A DNA stretch of 45,527 bases from positions 1-45,527 of the forward strand of contig JAUYKZ010000020.1 in NCBI GenBank assembly GCA_030704845.1, given 5' to 3'. Positions 16,779 through 24,730 of this stretch are shown here, in pieces; position 1 is the first letter of the stretch; the number at the start of each line of letters is the position of its first letter. The stretch comes from an archaeon. Its GTDB lineage: Archaea; Nanobdellota; Nanobdellia; Woesearchaeales; GW2011-AR9. Below the pieces are notes generated by a model. That model saw nothing but the letters and a program-made list of their open reading frames with translations, did no database searches and had not been told where the DNA came from. The translations under genes and the position numbers were made by a program.

Positions 16779-17181
16779 AGATAATTTAAAGGACAGATTC
16801 ATGCAGTTCCAGATGTTACAGAAACAAATGGAACAAATTAACGAGCATGTTGAATTAATTCAGCGGCAGCGGGGAGAAGTTATCGATTCCATTGATGCTT
16901 TGGAAGGATTAGAACAGGTTAAAGAAGGCACGGAAGTTTTTGCCCCAATTGCAACTGGTGTTTTCATTAAGGCATCTTTTAAAGATACAAAAAATCTTTT
17001 AATTAATGTTGGAGCGGATACGGTGGTTGAACGTTCTGTAAAAGATGTAATCGGTTTATTGAAACAGCAAGATGAAGGATTGCAAGAGAAAATGCGACAA
17101 GCTGGAGAAATTCTGGAACATTTACAAGAACAAGCAATGCAAATTTATCGTCAAGTGGAAGCGGTAGAGGCAGAGGAATAA
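16759..17181 (+). CDS. pfdA: Prefoldin subunit alpha
   Basis: 140 residues. Subunit of the jellyfish-shaped chaperone that hands unfolded proteins to the thermosome. Two coiled-coil arms (about 8-50 and 100-138) flank the beta-hairpin core with EVFAPIATGVFIKASFKD and NVGADTVVERSVKD, typical of the alpha class. It overlaps the preceding gene by 20 bases and ends 5 bases before ftsY. The pfdA-ftsY pair is a common archaeal arrangement. Confidence 0.93.
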   Translation: MNKKKNEDNLKDRFMQFQMLQKQMEQINEHVELIQRQRGEVIDSIDALEGLEQVKEGTEVFAPIATGVFIKASFKDTKNLLINVGADTVVERSVKDVIGLLKQQDEGLQEKMRQAGEILEHLQEQAMQIYRQVEAVEAEE

Positions 17182-17186
17182 GTATC

Positions 17187-18617
17187 ATGTTTGGGAAATT
17201 AAAAGACAAATTAAAAGGAGCTCTTTCTGTATTCTCTAAAAAGGCTGAAGAAGAAGTCTTAGAAGAAAAATCCGAAGAAATTTTAGAAGAACCTAAGGAA
17301 GAGGTTAAGGAAAAAAAGAAAGTTACTTCTGATAAAAGTTTAAAGGAAAAACCCGTAGGAAAAGAATCGGTTAAGAAGGAAAAAGAGATGGTTTCTGAGA
17401 AAAAAGTTATTGTTAAAAAAGAGAAAAAAACATCTAAGGAAGAAAAGAAGAAAGAATCAAAAATCCAGAATACAGAAAAGAAAGTTGAAACTGTTGAAAC
17501 AGTTGAGGAACAGGAAACTGTAATCCCTGAAACCACAGAAGAAGAAATTAAAGAGATTGCTGAAGAACAGCCTAAAGAAGAAAAGAAAGGTTTCTTTGGA
17601 AAATTATTTACTAAAAAGAAAGAAGAAAAAATTGAAGAACCTGTTGAAGAATTAAAAGAATTAAAAGAAACTGTTCAGGCTGAGATACCGGTAGCTGAAG
17701 AAACTAAAGAGACGGAAGAAACGGAAGAATCCAAAGAAAAATCAGAAGAAAAATCTTTCTTGGGGAAAATAAAACAATCCTTTACTACAAAAACTATTTC
17801 TGAAGAAAAATTTAATGATCTATTCTGGGAATTAGAAATTGTTCTATTAGAAAATAATGTGTCGGTGGAAGTTATTGAAAGAATTAAAGATGATCTTAAA
17901 AAAGAATTGGTTGATAAACTTCTTCCAAGAGATGTTGCTGGTAAAATTCAAGATACTTTACAGAAGACTTTGCATGAGATTCTCACGGCTGGAGAACAGA
18001 TAGATCTTTTATCTTTTGATAAGAAACCATTGATAATTGCTTTCTTTGGAATTAACGGAACTGGAAAAACTACATCTATCGCTAAATTAACGCATTATTT
18101 TCAAGAAAATGGCAAAACCGTTGTTTTAGCTGCTTGTGATACTTTTAGAGCAGCCGCAATACAACAGTTAGAAGAACACGCTAATAAACTTAATGTTAAA
18201 ATAATTAAACATGATTACGGTTCAGATGCTGCCGCAGTTGCTTTTGACGCGATAAAGTATGCTGAAAAAAATAATATCGATGTTGTCTTAATTGATACTG
18301 CGGGAAGATTACATTCAAATACTAATTTAATGGCAGAATTGGAAAAGATAATTCGAGTTACTAAACCTGATTTGAAAATTTTTGTAGGGGAAAGTATTAC
18401 TGGTAACGATTGTATTGAACAAGCTAGAAGATTTAACGAGTTGGTTGAAATGGATGGAGCAATTCTTACTAAGGCCGATGTTGACGAGAAAGGCGGCGCA
18501 CCATTATCAATATCTTACGTGATTAAAAAACCAATATTATTTCTAGGGATGGGACAAGAATATAAAGATCTTGAAAAGTTTGATGCTGAGAAAATGTTAA
18601 AACGATTAGGATTCTAG
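17187..18617 (+). CDS. ftsY: Signal recognition particle receptor FtsY
   Basis: 476 residues. GTPase that docks SRP-ribosome complexes at the membrane. The first 190 or so residues form a very charged Lys/Glu-rich extension with two similar lipid-binding-like segments (FGKLKDKLKGALSVFSKK and FGKLFTKKKEE). The N domain follows (ISEEKFNDLFWELEIVLLEN), then the G domain with the P-loop GINGTGKTTS starting at residue 288, DTFRAAA, DTAGR and TKAD. The closing FLGMGQEYKDLEKFD is the usual FtsY end. Length and extension resemble those of other archaeal FtsY proteins with acidic leaders. Confidence 0.97.
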   Translation: MFGKLKDKLKGALSVFSKKAEEEVLEEKSEEILEEPKEEVKEKKKVTSDKSLKEKPVGKESVKKEKEMVSEKKVIVKKEKKTSKEEKKKESKIQNTEKKVETVETVEEQETVIPETTEEEIKEIAEEQPKEEKKGFFGKLFTKKKEEKIEEPVEELKELKETVQAEIPVAEETKETEETEESKEKSEEKSFLGKIKQSFTTKTISEEKFNDLFWELEIVLLENNVSVEVIERIKDDLKKELVDKLLPRDVAGKIQDTLQKTLHEILTAGEQIDLLSFDKKPLIIAFFGINGTGKTTSIAKLTHYFQENGKTVVLAACDTFRAAAIQQLEEHANKLNVKIIKHDYGSDAAAVAFDAIKYAEKNNIDVVLIDTAGRLHSNTNLMAELEKIIRVTKPDLKIFVGESITGNDCIEQARRFNELVEMDGAILTKADVDEKGGAPLSISYVIKKPILFLGMGQEYKDLEKFDAEKMLKRLGF

Positions 18618-18635
18618 ATTTCTGTTTAATATACT

Positions 18636-18671
18636 AAAATGCGTTAGATTTCGAATATATTAACGCATTTT
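18636..18671. repeat. 11-bp perfect inverted repeat behind ftsY
   Basis: AAAATGCGTTA at 18636-18646 and TAACGCATTTT at 18661-18671 are exact reverse complements. The right arm overlaps the 69-bp repeat copy B. The corresponding right arm also exists in copy A (79-89) but there lacks its partner, being preceded by a different hairpin. Confidence 0.65.
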
Positions 18672-18723
18672 ATATATATAAAGTGCCAAAAATAAGTTCG
18701 AAAGCTTTGGCACTTTAGTATAA
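18655..18723 (+). repeat. 69-bp palindromic repeat, copy B
   Basis: The same 69 bases as at 73-141 with one difference. The hairpin with arms AAAGTGCCAAA (18680-18690) and TTTGGCACTTT (18706-18716) is perfect here. It is preceded by TTTTATATATATAAAG and by the 11-bp hairpin. It lies between ftsY and a small zinc-ribbon gene, in the same orientation as both. Confidence 0.8.
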
Positions 18724-18773
18724 ACCAAAGGCTTTATAAAGAATCGTCCAAGTTTATATACTGGAATTTTATA

Positions 18774-18920
18774 ATGGTCGAATATAATGTTGTTAAATAT
18801 TGTTTAAGGTGTAAGAAGAGATTTGTTGTTGAAAAAAAGAATCGACGAAACATTTATTGTCCTTTGTGCAGAGTTAAGGTTGAAGCCGAGAAAGAAGCGC
18901 AAGAAGACGAAGAAGATTAA
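18774..18920 (+). CDS. Small zinc-ribbon protein, 48 aa
   Basis: A short gene: MVEYNVVKYC, CLRCKKRF, then IYCPLCRVKV, ending in an acidic tail (EAQEDEED). The four cysteines (C10, C13, C29, C32) form one treble-clef-like or ribbon zinc site with a basic linker. A TATA box (CTTTATAAAG) lies 38 bases upstream of the ATG. Similar one-ribbon proteins occur in archaeal information-processing operons; a specific role cannot be given. The following 139 bases are AT-rich and contain a 14-bp tandem repeat at 18977-19004. Confidence 0.7.
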   Translation: MVEYNVVKYCLRCKKRFVVEKKNRRNIYCPLCRVKVEAEKEAQEDEED

Positions 18921-18976
18921 GCCATAGTTTTCATATTTTTGAAATATTTTTATTTTTTAATATAATCTACTTTTTT

Positions 18977-19004
18977 AAGATTAATTTTTCAAGATTAATT
19001 TTTC
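18977..19004 (+). repeat. 14-bp tandem duplication
   Basis: AAGATTAATTTTTC occurs twice in direct succession and is followed by a partial third copy (AAGATAAAGATTC). It lies in the AT-rich spacer before the methylthiotransferase promoter. It is probably slippage; no function is evident. Confidence 0.6.
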
Positions 19005-19027
19005 AAGATAAAGATTCTTCTCAATAA

Positions 19028-19041
19028 GTTTTATAAAATAC
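19028..19041 (+). promoter_or_regulatory. TATA box for the methylthiotransferase gene
   Basis: AGTTTTATAAAATA centred about 26 bases before the ATG at 19060, giving a leaderless mRNA. Nearly the same promoter (AAGTTTTATAAAATAC) occurs at 35134-35147. Confidence 0.65.
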
Positions 19042-19059
19042 TAATCTTCCAAGAACCTT

Positions 19060-20364
19060 ATGACCTCGTTTTTCATTGAAACTTATGGTTGCATCCACAA
19101 TTTTGCTGAATCTGAGAGGATGGCAGGATTATTACAGGAAGCAAAGTTTGAACCAGCTGAAACTTTAGAACAAACAGATATTATCATTTTTAACGTTTCA
19201 CCGATTAGTGGCCCAACCGAAGATGCTTTTTTTGCAAGATTAGATAGTATTGATAAAGAATATCCTTACAAATCCATCATTATTTGTGGATGTATTGCTC
19301 AGACTGAGAAAAAAAGATTGCAGAAATATTCTTTAATCGGATCAAAACAGATTCATCAAATCGTGGAAGTTGTTGAAGAAACAATCAACAATAATACTGT
19401 TCAATTTCTTGAGATTAGTGAAATGCCCCCATTAAATCTTCCAAAGATTAGAAAAAATTATTTGGTAGAAATTATTCCTATTAGTTTAGGTTGTTTAAGC
19501 GCGTGTGTATTCTGTAAATCAAAACAAACTAAAGAAATGTTAGAATCATATCCTGTTGAAGATATAATTGCGGTTGCTCAGCAGGCTATAAAAGAAGGGG
19601 TGAAAGAAATTTGGTTGACATCTCAAGATACGTTCTGTTACGGATTTGATATTGGAACTAATTTGGCAAACTTACTGAAACAGTTGATTCAACTTCCTGG
19701 AAACTTTATTATTCGAGTTGGCAGGGGCAATCCGGTTAATTTGTTAAAAATTAAAAATGAACTTCTACCATTATTTAATCATCCAAAAGTGTTTAAATTT
19801 ATTCATGTGCCAATGCAAGCAGGGAGTGATAAAGTTTTAAAAGATATGAAGCGAGGGAATACTATCGCAGAATTTATTTCTTTAGTAGCTACTATCAAAG
19901 AAACAATTCCCTTAGTTACTTTAGCTACAGATATTATTATTGGATTTCCAACGGAAACTGAAGATGATTTCTGGCAAACATTGGAGGTTGTTAGAAAAAT
20001 TAATCCGGATGTAATTAACATCTCAAAATTCTGGTCAAAATCAAATACTTCCGCAAAAAAAATCGAACAGATATTACCAGAAGAAGTTGAAAGACGAACA
20101 AAAGTTCTCACGGATATTTTTCAGAATATTTCCACTTTACAGAATGAACGATGGATTGGTTGGGAAGGTGAAATTCTAATTACTGAAAAAGGTATCCAAG
20201 ACGGTCAATTGGTTGGTCGAAATCCGGCGTATAAACCGGTAGTGGTAGATGGACAATTTTCGTTAGGAAATATTGTTCCTGTGAAAATTACAAGAACAAA
20301 TACCTTCGATTTACGGGGAGAGGTTATTGTTAAAAAGCCAGAGGTAAAAATTTACCGTGATTGA
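19060..20364 (+). CDS. tRNA t6A37 methylthiotransferase (e-MtaB type)
   Basis: 434 residues. A radical SAM enzyme that would convert t6A37 of tRNA to its methylthio form. Domains in order: UPF0004 domain (1-125), radical SAM domain with CxxxCxxC at C145, C149 and C152, and a C-terminal TRAM domain (about 370-425). Of the three cysteines that normally hold the auxiliary cluster, C11 (ETYGC) and C78 (CGCIAQ) are present. The middle one, usually in an NTC motif, is replaced: the sequence reads N45-V46-S47 just before GPTEDAF. C76 is an extra cysteine next to C78. The gene overlaps the following acetyltransferase by 8 bases. Kae1 at 35880 makes the t6A substrate. Confidence 0.88.
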   Translation: MTSFFIETYGCIHNFAESERMAGLLQEAKFEPAETLEQTDIIIFNVSPISGPTEDAFFARLDSIDKEYPYKSIIICGCIAQTEKKRLQKYSLIGSKQIHQIVEVVEETINNNTVQFLEISEMPPLNLPKIRKNYLVEIIPISLGCLSACVFCKSKQTKEMLESYPVEDIIAVAQQAIKEGVKEIWLTSQDTFCYGFDIGTNLANLLKQLIQLPGNFIIRVGRGNPVNLLKIKNELLPLFNHPKVFKFIHVPMQAGSDKVLKDMKRGNTIAEFISLVATIKETIPLVTLATDIIIGFPTETEDDFWQTLEVVRKINPDVINISKFWSKSNTSAKKIEQILPEEVERRTKVLTDIFQNISTLQNERWIGWEGEILITEKGIQDGQLVGRNPAYKPVVVDGQFSLGNIVPVKITRTNTFDLRGEVIVKKPEVKIYRD

Positions 20365-20995
20365 AGAAGTGGTAATTGAAGAAGTTCAGGAGAACGATTG
20401 GGGCGATATTAGGTGGTTATATTTTAATGGTTTTAGTACTATTTTCGGCGATAAAACAGTCCAGAATTACAATCATTCAAGGCGTCAAAATCATCTTGTT
20501 GCAAGGATTGGTCAATGTTTGGTTGGATTTGGTTCTTATTGTTCAGGTAGTGATGATTTAGACCTTTCAATGAGATCTTTCTCAGAACTTAAAGCGGTTC
20601 ATGATTGTGATAAAGATAGAATAAATAAATTTCTTCAAGGTTATGTTGAGATGATTAGATATGGCGGGGAAGTCTCAGTTGAGTTGTATGATAATGAGGT
20701 TACCCAAAGCTTATCAAATAGGGATTTAGCAGAAATAATAATCCGCGGACAAGATTTTTACTTGACTAATCTGGTTGTATCTCCTAGATTTCAACGAAGA
20801 GGTATCGGAAAAAAATTAGCTGAAGAAAGGATCAAAATAGCTAAAAAATCCGGTTCAAAGATAGCGTATGTATCTTGTATTGAAGGCCGTCATTCTTTAT
20901 CCATATATCAAAGATTAGGTTTTTCTCCAGTTATTCGTTTAAAACCAGGTTATCCGGATGGTTCTGCCGCGGTTAGACTGCTTAAAATCCTTTAG
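20357..20995 (+). CDS. GNAT family N-acetyltransferase
   Basis: 212 residues from a GTG start that overlaps the end of the methylthiotransferase gene by 8 bases. The acetyl-CoA binding motif is LTNLVVSPRFQRRGIGKKLA, followed by SIYQRLGFSPV. An insert of about 60 residues sits between the first strands and the motif (SFSELKAVHDCDKDRINKFL). The substrate is unknown; tight coupling to a tRNA-modifying enzyme suggests, but does not show, a translation-related role. Confidence 0.88.
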   Translation: MIEEVVIEEVQENDWGDIRWLYFNGFSTIFGDKTVQNYNHSRRQNHLVARIGQCLVGFGSYCSGSDDLDLSMRSFSELKAVHDCDKDRINKFLQGYVEMIRYGGEVSVELYDNEVTQSLSNRDLAEIIIRGQDFYLTNLVVSPRFQRRGIGKKLAEERIKIAKKSGSKIAYVSCIEGRHSLSIYQRLGFSPVIRLKPGYPDGSAAVRLLKIL

Positions 20996-21039
20996 AACTG
21001 CCGAAATACATAAAAACTACCTCAATAATCTTCTATGAT

Positions 21040-22794
21040 ATGAATCCAAAAGATTTACTTAAAAAATATCTTGAATTCTTTACAAAGAAAGGTCATAAGA
21101 CTATTCCTTCCGCTTCTTTAATCCCTCAAAATGATGCATCTGTTCTATTTAACACGGCAGGTATGCAACCTTTAGTACCTTATTTACTTGGAACAAAACA
21201 TCCTTCTGGGAAAAGATTGGTTAATGTTCAAAAATGTTTACGGACGGTAGACTTTGAGAATATTGGGGATAATACTCATCATACCTTCTTTCAGATGCTT
21301 GGCAATTGGTCACTAGGTGACTATTTTAAACAGGAAGCTATTGAATGGAGTTTTGAATTTTTAACCTCAAAACAATGGCTTAACATTCCATTGAAAATGC
21401 TTGCTGTTACAGTTTATGAAGGAGATAAAACAGTTCCAAAAGATGAAGAATCATTTAATTACTGGAAACAGTTAGGAGTTCCAAAAGAACGTATTGCTTA
21501 TTTTGGCAAAGATAATTTCTGGTCAGCCGGCGATACTGGTCCATGCGGCCCAAGTTCTGAAATGTTTTATTGGTCAGGCGAAGGAGAAGCGCCAAAGGTG
21601 TTTGATCCTCATGATGAAAAATGGGTTGAAATCTGGAACGATGTTTTCATGACTTATAACAAGGATAACGGCGGGAAATTAACACCTTTAAAACAGAAAA
21701 ATGTTGACACTGGGATGGGGCTGGAAAGAACAGCGGCAGTTTTAAATGGTAAAAAGAGTGCTTACGAAACAGAACTTTTCCAGTCGATAATCAAAAAGAT
21801 TGAAAAATTGAGTGGTTCATCTTACAAAGAAAAAATTCGTGAGATGAGAATTATTGCGGATCATCTTAGAGCGGCTGTTTTTGTTCTTGGAGATGAAAAT
21901 GCGGTAACTCCATCTAATGTTGATAGGGGATATATCCTTAGAAGATTAATTAGAAGAGCTATCCGTTATGGTAAATTGATTGGTATTCAAGATTATTTCT
22001 CGGCTGAAATTGGTAAAGTTGTGATTAAGATTTATGGAGATTTTTATCCTGAATTAGAGAAAAATCAGCTATCTATTTTATCAGAGTTAGAAAAGGAAGA
22101 AGAAAAATTTGCTCTTACTTTAGAGAAAGGATTGAAAATATTTGAAAAACTTTCTGCTGAGAATGACATGATTTCTGGTGCAGATGCATTTTTGTTATTT
22201 CAAAGTTATGGGTTCCCATTGGAAATGACCCAAGAGTTGGCGTTAGAGCAAGATATCTCTGTTGATGAAGAAGGATTCAAGGAAGAGTTTGAAAAGCATC
22301 AGGAACTGTCAAGAACGGCTTCTGCAGGCAAATTTAAAGGTGGCTTAAGTGAGAATTCTCCAGAAACCACAAGATTACACACCGCAACTCATCTTCTCAA
22401 CGAAGCATTAAGGAAAGTTATAGATCCCGAGATTAAACAACGCGGAAGTAATATCACTCCGGAAAGATTAAGGTTTGATTTTAGTTTTGATAGAAAATTA
22501 ACCGCAGATGAAATTAAAAAAATTGAAACTGAAGTAAATCGTGTTATAAAGATGGCTTTACCGGTAAGAAGAGAAGAAATGACTAAAGAAGAAGCAATAA
22601 AATCTGGAGCTCAGATGGAATTTGGGGCAAAATATCCAGATAAAGTCAGTGTTTATTTTGTAGGTGATTATTCTAAAGAGTTTTGTGGCGGTCCTCATGT
22701 TGAGAATACAAAAGAGTTAGTTAAATTTAAGATTATTAAAGAAGAATCAAGTTCTGCTGGTGTTAGGCGGATTAAAGCTGTTCTAGAAGATTAA
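21040..22794 (+). CDS. alaS: Alanyl-tRNA synthetase, short bacterial (CPR-like) form
   Basis: 584 residues against about 870-900 for most AlaRS. The class II catalytic domain (1-240: NTAGMQPLVPYLLG, THHTFFQMLGNWSLGDYF, VDTGMGLERT) and tRNA-binding domain are followed by the editing domain. Its zinc ligands are intact: H447 and H451 (HTATH), C549 and H553 (CGGPH). The C-terminal C-Ala domain is absent; the frame ends soon after the SSSAGVRRIKAV motif. The wording of the catalytic core resembles CPR-bacterial AlaRS rather than archaeal enzymes, suggesting transfer. A TATA-like box lies 28 bases upstream. With all catalytic and editing residues kept, it is probably the working enzyme. Confidence 0.93.
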   Translation: MNPKDLLKKYLEFFTKKGHKTIPSASLIPQNDASVLFNTAGMQPLVPYLLGTKHPSGKRLVNVQKCLRTVDFENIGDNTHHTFFQMLGNWSLGDYFKQEAIEWSFEFLTSKQWLNIPLKMLAVTVYEGDKTVPKDEESFNYWKQLGVPKERIAYFGKDNFWSAGDTGPCGPSSEMFYWSGEGEAPKVFDPHDEKWVEIWNDVFMTYNKDNGGKLTPLKQKNVDTGMGLERTAAVLNGKKSAYETELFQSIIKKIEKLSGSSYKEKIREMRIIADHLRAAVFVLGDENAVTPSNVDRGYILRRLIRRAIRYGKLIGIQDYFSAEIGKVVIKIYGDFYPELEKNQLSILSELEKEEEKFALTLEKGLKIFEKLSAENDMISGADAFLLFQSYGFPLEMTQELALEQDISVDEEGFKEEFEKHQELSRTASAGKFKGGLSENSPETTRLHTATHLLNEALRKVIDPEIKQRGSNITPERLRFDFSFDRKLTADEIKKIETEVNRVIKMALPVRREEMTKEEAIKSGAQMEFGAKYPDKVSVYFVGDYSKEFCGGPHVENTKELVKFKIIKEESSSAGVRRIKAVLED

Positions 22795-22838
22795 TTAAAA
22801 GTGAATCAAGGATTATTAGATATTAATGAGAAAATGAA

Positions 22839-22928
22839 TGCGGTAGCGGGGACTCGAACCCCGGTCACAGCCTTGGCAAGGCCGTATATTGGTCGATATT
22901 AAATCTCTAACCACTATACTACTACCGC
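22839..22928 (-). tRNA. tRNA-Gly (GCC) with an 18-base D-arm insert
   Basis: Acceptor GCGGTAG pairs with CTACCGC, discriminator A. The anticodon loop TTGCCAA (anticodon GCC) sits on a CGGCC/GGCTG stem. The T-arm CGGGG TTCGAGT CCCCG is perfect. The genomic sequence is 90 bases; removing 18 bases at 22890-22907 (between positions 21 and 22) restores a normal 72-base tRNA with a GTAT/ATAT D-stem. The insert can pair TGGT/ACCA and GAT/ATC around the junctions, so it is probably a small intron at a non-canonical place. Confidence 0.9.
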
Positions 22929-22989
22929 ATTAGGTTTGCAGAAAAATAAGAGATTAATAAATGTTTTGAAAGAATTTAATCTAGTTCTC

Positions 22990-24066
22990 CTAATTCCTCG
23001 CTCTAGATTTACTTTTTAATCTCGTTTCAATAGAACCTAATAGATTTCTTGAACGTTCTATATCAGTAATACTATATCCCTTGTTATTGTCTGATTTAAG
23101 TAATATATCCAGAAATCTTCCGGCCGTAGCATCAAAAATCATTCCCTTGTCTGTACTATCTTCAATAAAATCGAGAGTTTCGGGAAGAGTATCTTTATTC
23201 TCAAATGCTCGAACGGTTAATGCACGTAACAAATATTCTCCTCTTTCATCAAATTCACGAAGAACATTAATTGCTTCATCTGAATCAGATATACGCGATA
23301 ATTCAAAAAGAATAACTTCCTCAGATTTCACACCATTATTTTGAAATAATACCTCGGATGGCTTTTCTTTAAACTCTTCAAGAGCTTTTCTAGCTAAATC
23401 AATTCTATCGCGAAGATCTTTCCCTTCTAAATCAACAGTGTGAGATTTTCCAGATTCTAATGCATAAGCCGCAGCGTTACTATGCCCATTAATACATTCT
23501 AATGCTTGATTAATCATATCTTCATCTAATGCAAGAACTTTAGCAAATTCAGGATCGGGATTTGAATGAAATATGTTTGTTCCGTAGGCACGTTCAATGT
23601 CATATAAGAAGGCAGATACTCTTTTTTGGTTTGAACAAACTATTTCTGTTTTATATGATTCATCAAGTTCATCGGTTCGGTATATTGCTTCTCCTCTTTT
23701 AGAACGGACTTTTATCGGGATTTCTATAATATCTTTTCTATTTCCATAGTTTGTAAATACGGTAATCTCTTCTAATCCACAAATAACTTCAAAATCAAAT
23801 TCATTAATACATGATTCTAGCTTTTTTTCAATAGATTCTTCATCATTTTTAGATTCTTCAAAAATACCTTCGGGAAACAATCTTCTAGCTCGGACCATGT
23901 TTTGACGCAGAGTCTCATTAATATATGGCTGATTATTGGGTTTATTATACTCTTGTTTGGTTACTTCAACTGGTTTATATTCTTCTACAGAACGAATTGA
24001 AGGCTTGTAAAGTCCCATAAACAGCAAACCAGCTGCGATTCCAAATGCTTTCAGCTTATTATCCAT
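22990..24066 (-). CDS. Hypothetical membrane-anchored protein
   Basis: 358 residues, not recognised. One N-terminal hydrophobic segment (about 6-22, LKAFGIAAGLLFMGLY) looks like an uncleaved anchor. The rest is acidic, mostly helical and apparently soluble. Only two cysteines sit in the folded part around 92-100 (CINEFDFEVICGLEE). A TATA box at 24086-24098 gives a leaderless start, and a 22-bp palindrome lies immediately upstream (24106-24127), so regulation is likely. Confidence 0.65.
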   Translation of the reverse strand: MDNKLKAFGIAAGLLFMGLYKPSIRSVEEYKPVEVTKQEYNKPNNQPYINETLRQNMVRARRLFPEGIFEESKNDEESIEKKLESCINEFDFEVICGLEEITVFTNYGNRKDIIEIPIKVRSKRGEAIYRTDELDESYKTEIVCSNQKRVSAFLYDIERAYGTNIFHSNPDPEFAKVLALDEDMINQALECINGHSNAAAYALESGKSHTVDLEGKDLRDRIDLARKALEEFKEKPSEVLFQNNGVKSEEVILFELSRISDSDEAINVLREFDERGEYLLRALTVRAFENKDTLPETLDFIEDSTDKGMIFDATAGRFLDILLKSDNNKGYSITDIERSRNLLGSIETRLKSKSRARN

Positions 24067-24085
24067 AAACGATTTGGCATGAGCT

Positions 24086-24098
24086 TATTTATAAATCT
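24086..24098 (-). promoter_or_regulatory. TATA box for the 22990-24066 gene
   Basis: GATTTATAAATAA on the minus strand, centred about 26 bases upstream of the ATG at 24066. Confidence 0.6.
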
Positions 24099-24105
24099 TT
24101 CGCAA

Positions 24106-24127
24106 GTTGACACTGGACAGTGACAAC
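24106..24127. promoter_or_regulatory. 22-bp palindrome upstream of TATA: candidate operator
   Basis: GTTG-A-CACTG-GA-CAGTG-A-CAAC: two 10-base half sites with one mismatch each, directly upstream of the TATA/BRE of the gene at 22990-24066. The dyad symmetry and position suit a dimeric helix-turn-helix regulator, probably an activator or a repressor that blocks TFB. It is too GC-balanced and ordered to be a chance AT palindrome, but no regulator is identified. Confidence 0.6.
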
Positions 24128-24204
24128 AACAGGGATGGGTTAAGACAATCTAGTCAGCTTTTTAAGATTAAAAGAAAAATAAAAAAAAGAAAAAAATAAC
24201 TAAT

Positions 24205-24570
24205 TTATCGTCTTGCAAGAACAAATACAGCTCTTAAAGCAACAATAATTGTAGCTGGGACGAACAATGTTAGGATTCCTCTTAACACATTTGCTAAAAC
24301 TGGGGCAACGCCTTCAAATACTCCTACCTGTACTCCTAGGAAGGATACTAATACTAACACGGTTCCGCTGGTTAAAAATTTTGATACTTCACCAACAGCT
24401 ACGTTTAATATCCCTACAACTAGGCCTAGGAGAAATACAACCCACAGTAGTGTTCCTTGGTATGGTCCAGTTAAACCTAATCCTAACAGAACTGCTAAAA
24501 TTAGTCCAATTAGAAATGACCAACTACCAATAGAATTACCGGATATGCTTTTTTTTCCTTTTCTAGCCAT
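24205..24570 (-). CDS. Small membrane protein, 121 aa
   Basis: After a basic N-terminus (ARKGKKSIS), three or four membrane helices fill the remainder, ending in RAVFVLARR. No transporter motif. An unusually strong Shine-Dalgarno (GAGGTGAT) precedes the ATG, so unlike most genes here the mRNA has a leader. It is the only gene in its unit; the next gene downstream has its own promoter and operator. Confidence 0.75.
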   Translation of the reverse strand: MARKGKKSISGNSIGSWSFLIGLILAVLLGLGLTGPYQGTLLWVVFLLGLVVGILNVAVGEVSKFLTSGTVLVLVSFLGVQVGVFEGVAPVLANVLRGILTLFVPATIIVALRAVFVLARR

Positions 24571-24575
24571 TCAAT

Positions 24576-24583
24576 ATCACCTC
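24576..24583 (-). promoter_or_regulatory. Strong Shine-Dalgarno site
   Basis: GAGGTGAT five bases before the ATG at 24570, matching the 3' end of 16S rRNA well. It contrasts with the leaderless genes around it and is complementary to the single-stranded part of the candidate small RNA at 8497-8552 (TATCACCTCT). Confidence 0.8.
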
Positions 24584-24698
24584 TCTTTTTTTAAAAAAGT
24601 TCTAAAAGGAAACCTTTCTTCACCTTTTTTATCAGGATTCTTACTCCTAAGTAAATTTTCATGCTTTAAAAGACTTTTGTTTTTGAAATGACACAAAG

Positions 24699-24709
24699 TT
24701 TTATAAATA
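24699..24709 (+). promoter_or_regulatory. TATA box for tRNA-Tyr
   Basis: TTTTATAAATA centred 27 bases before the 5' end of tRNA-Tyr at 24731, so transcription should start at or next to the mature 5' end. Confidence 0.65.
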
Positions 24710-24730
24710 TCTGACTTGTCACACGTTTAC

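Noticed and set aside
17003-17536. Long minus-strand frame opposite the ftsY start
   Set aside because: It is the Ser/Phe-rich shadow of the Lys/Glu-rich ftsY extension.
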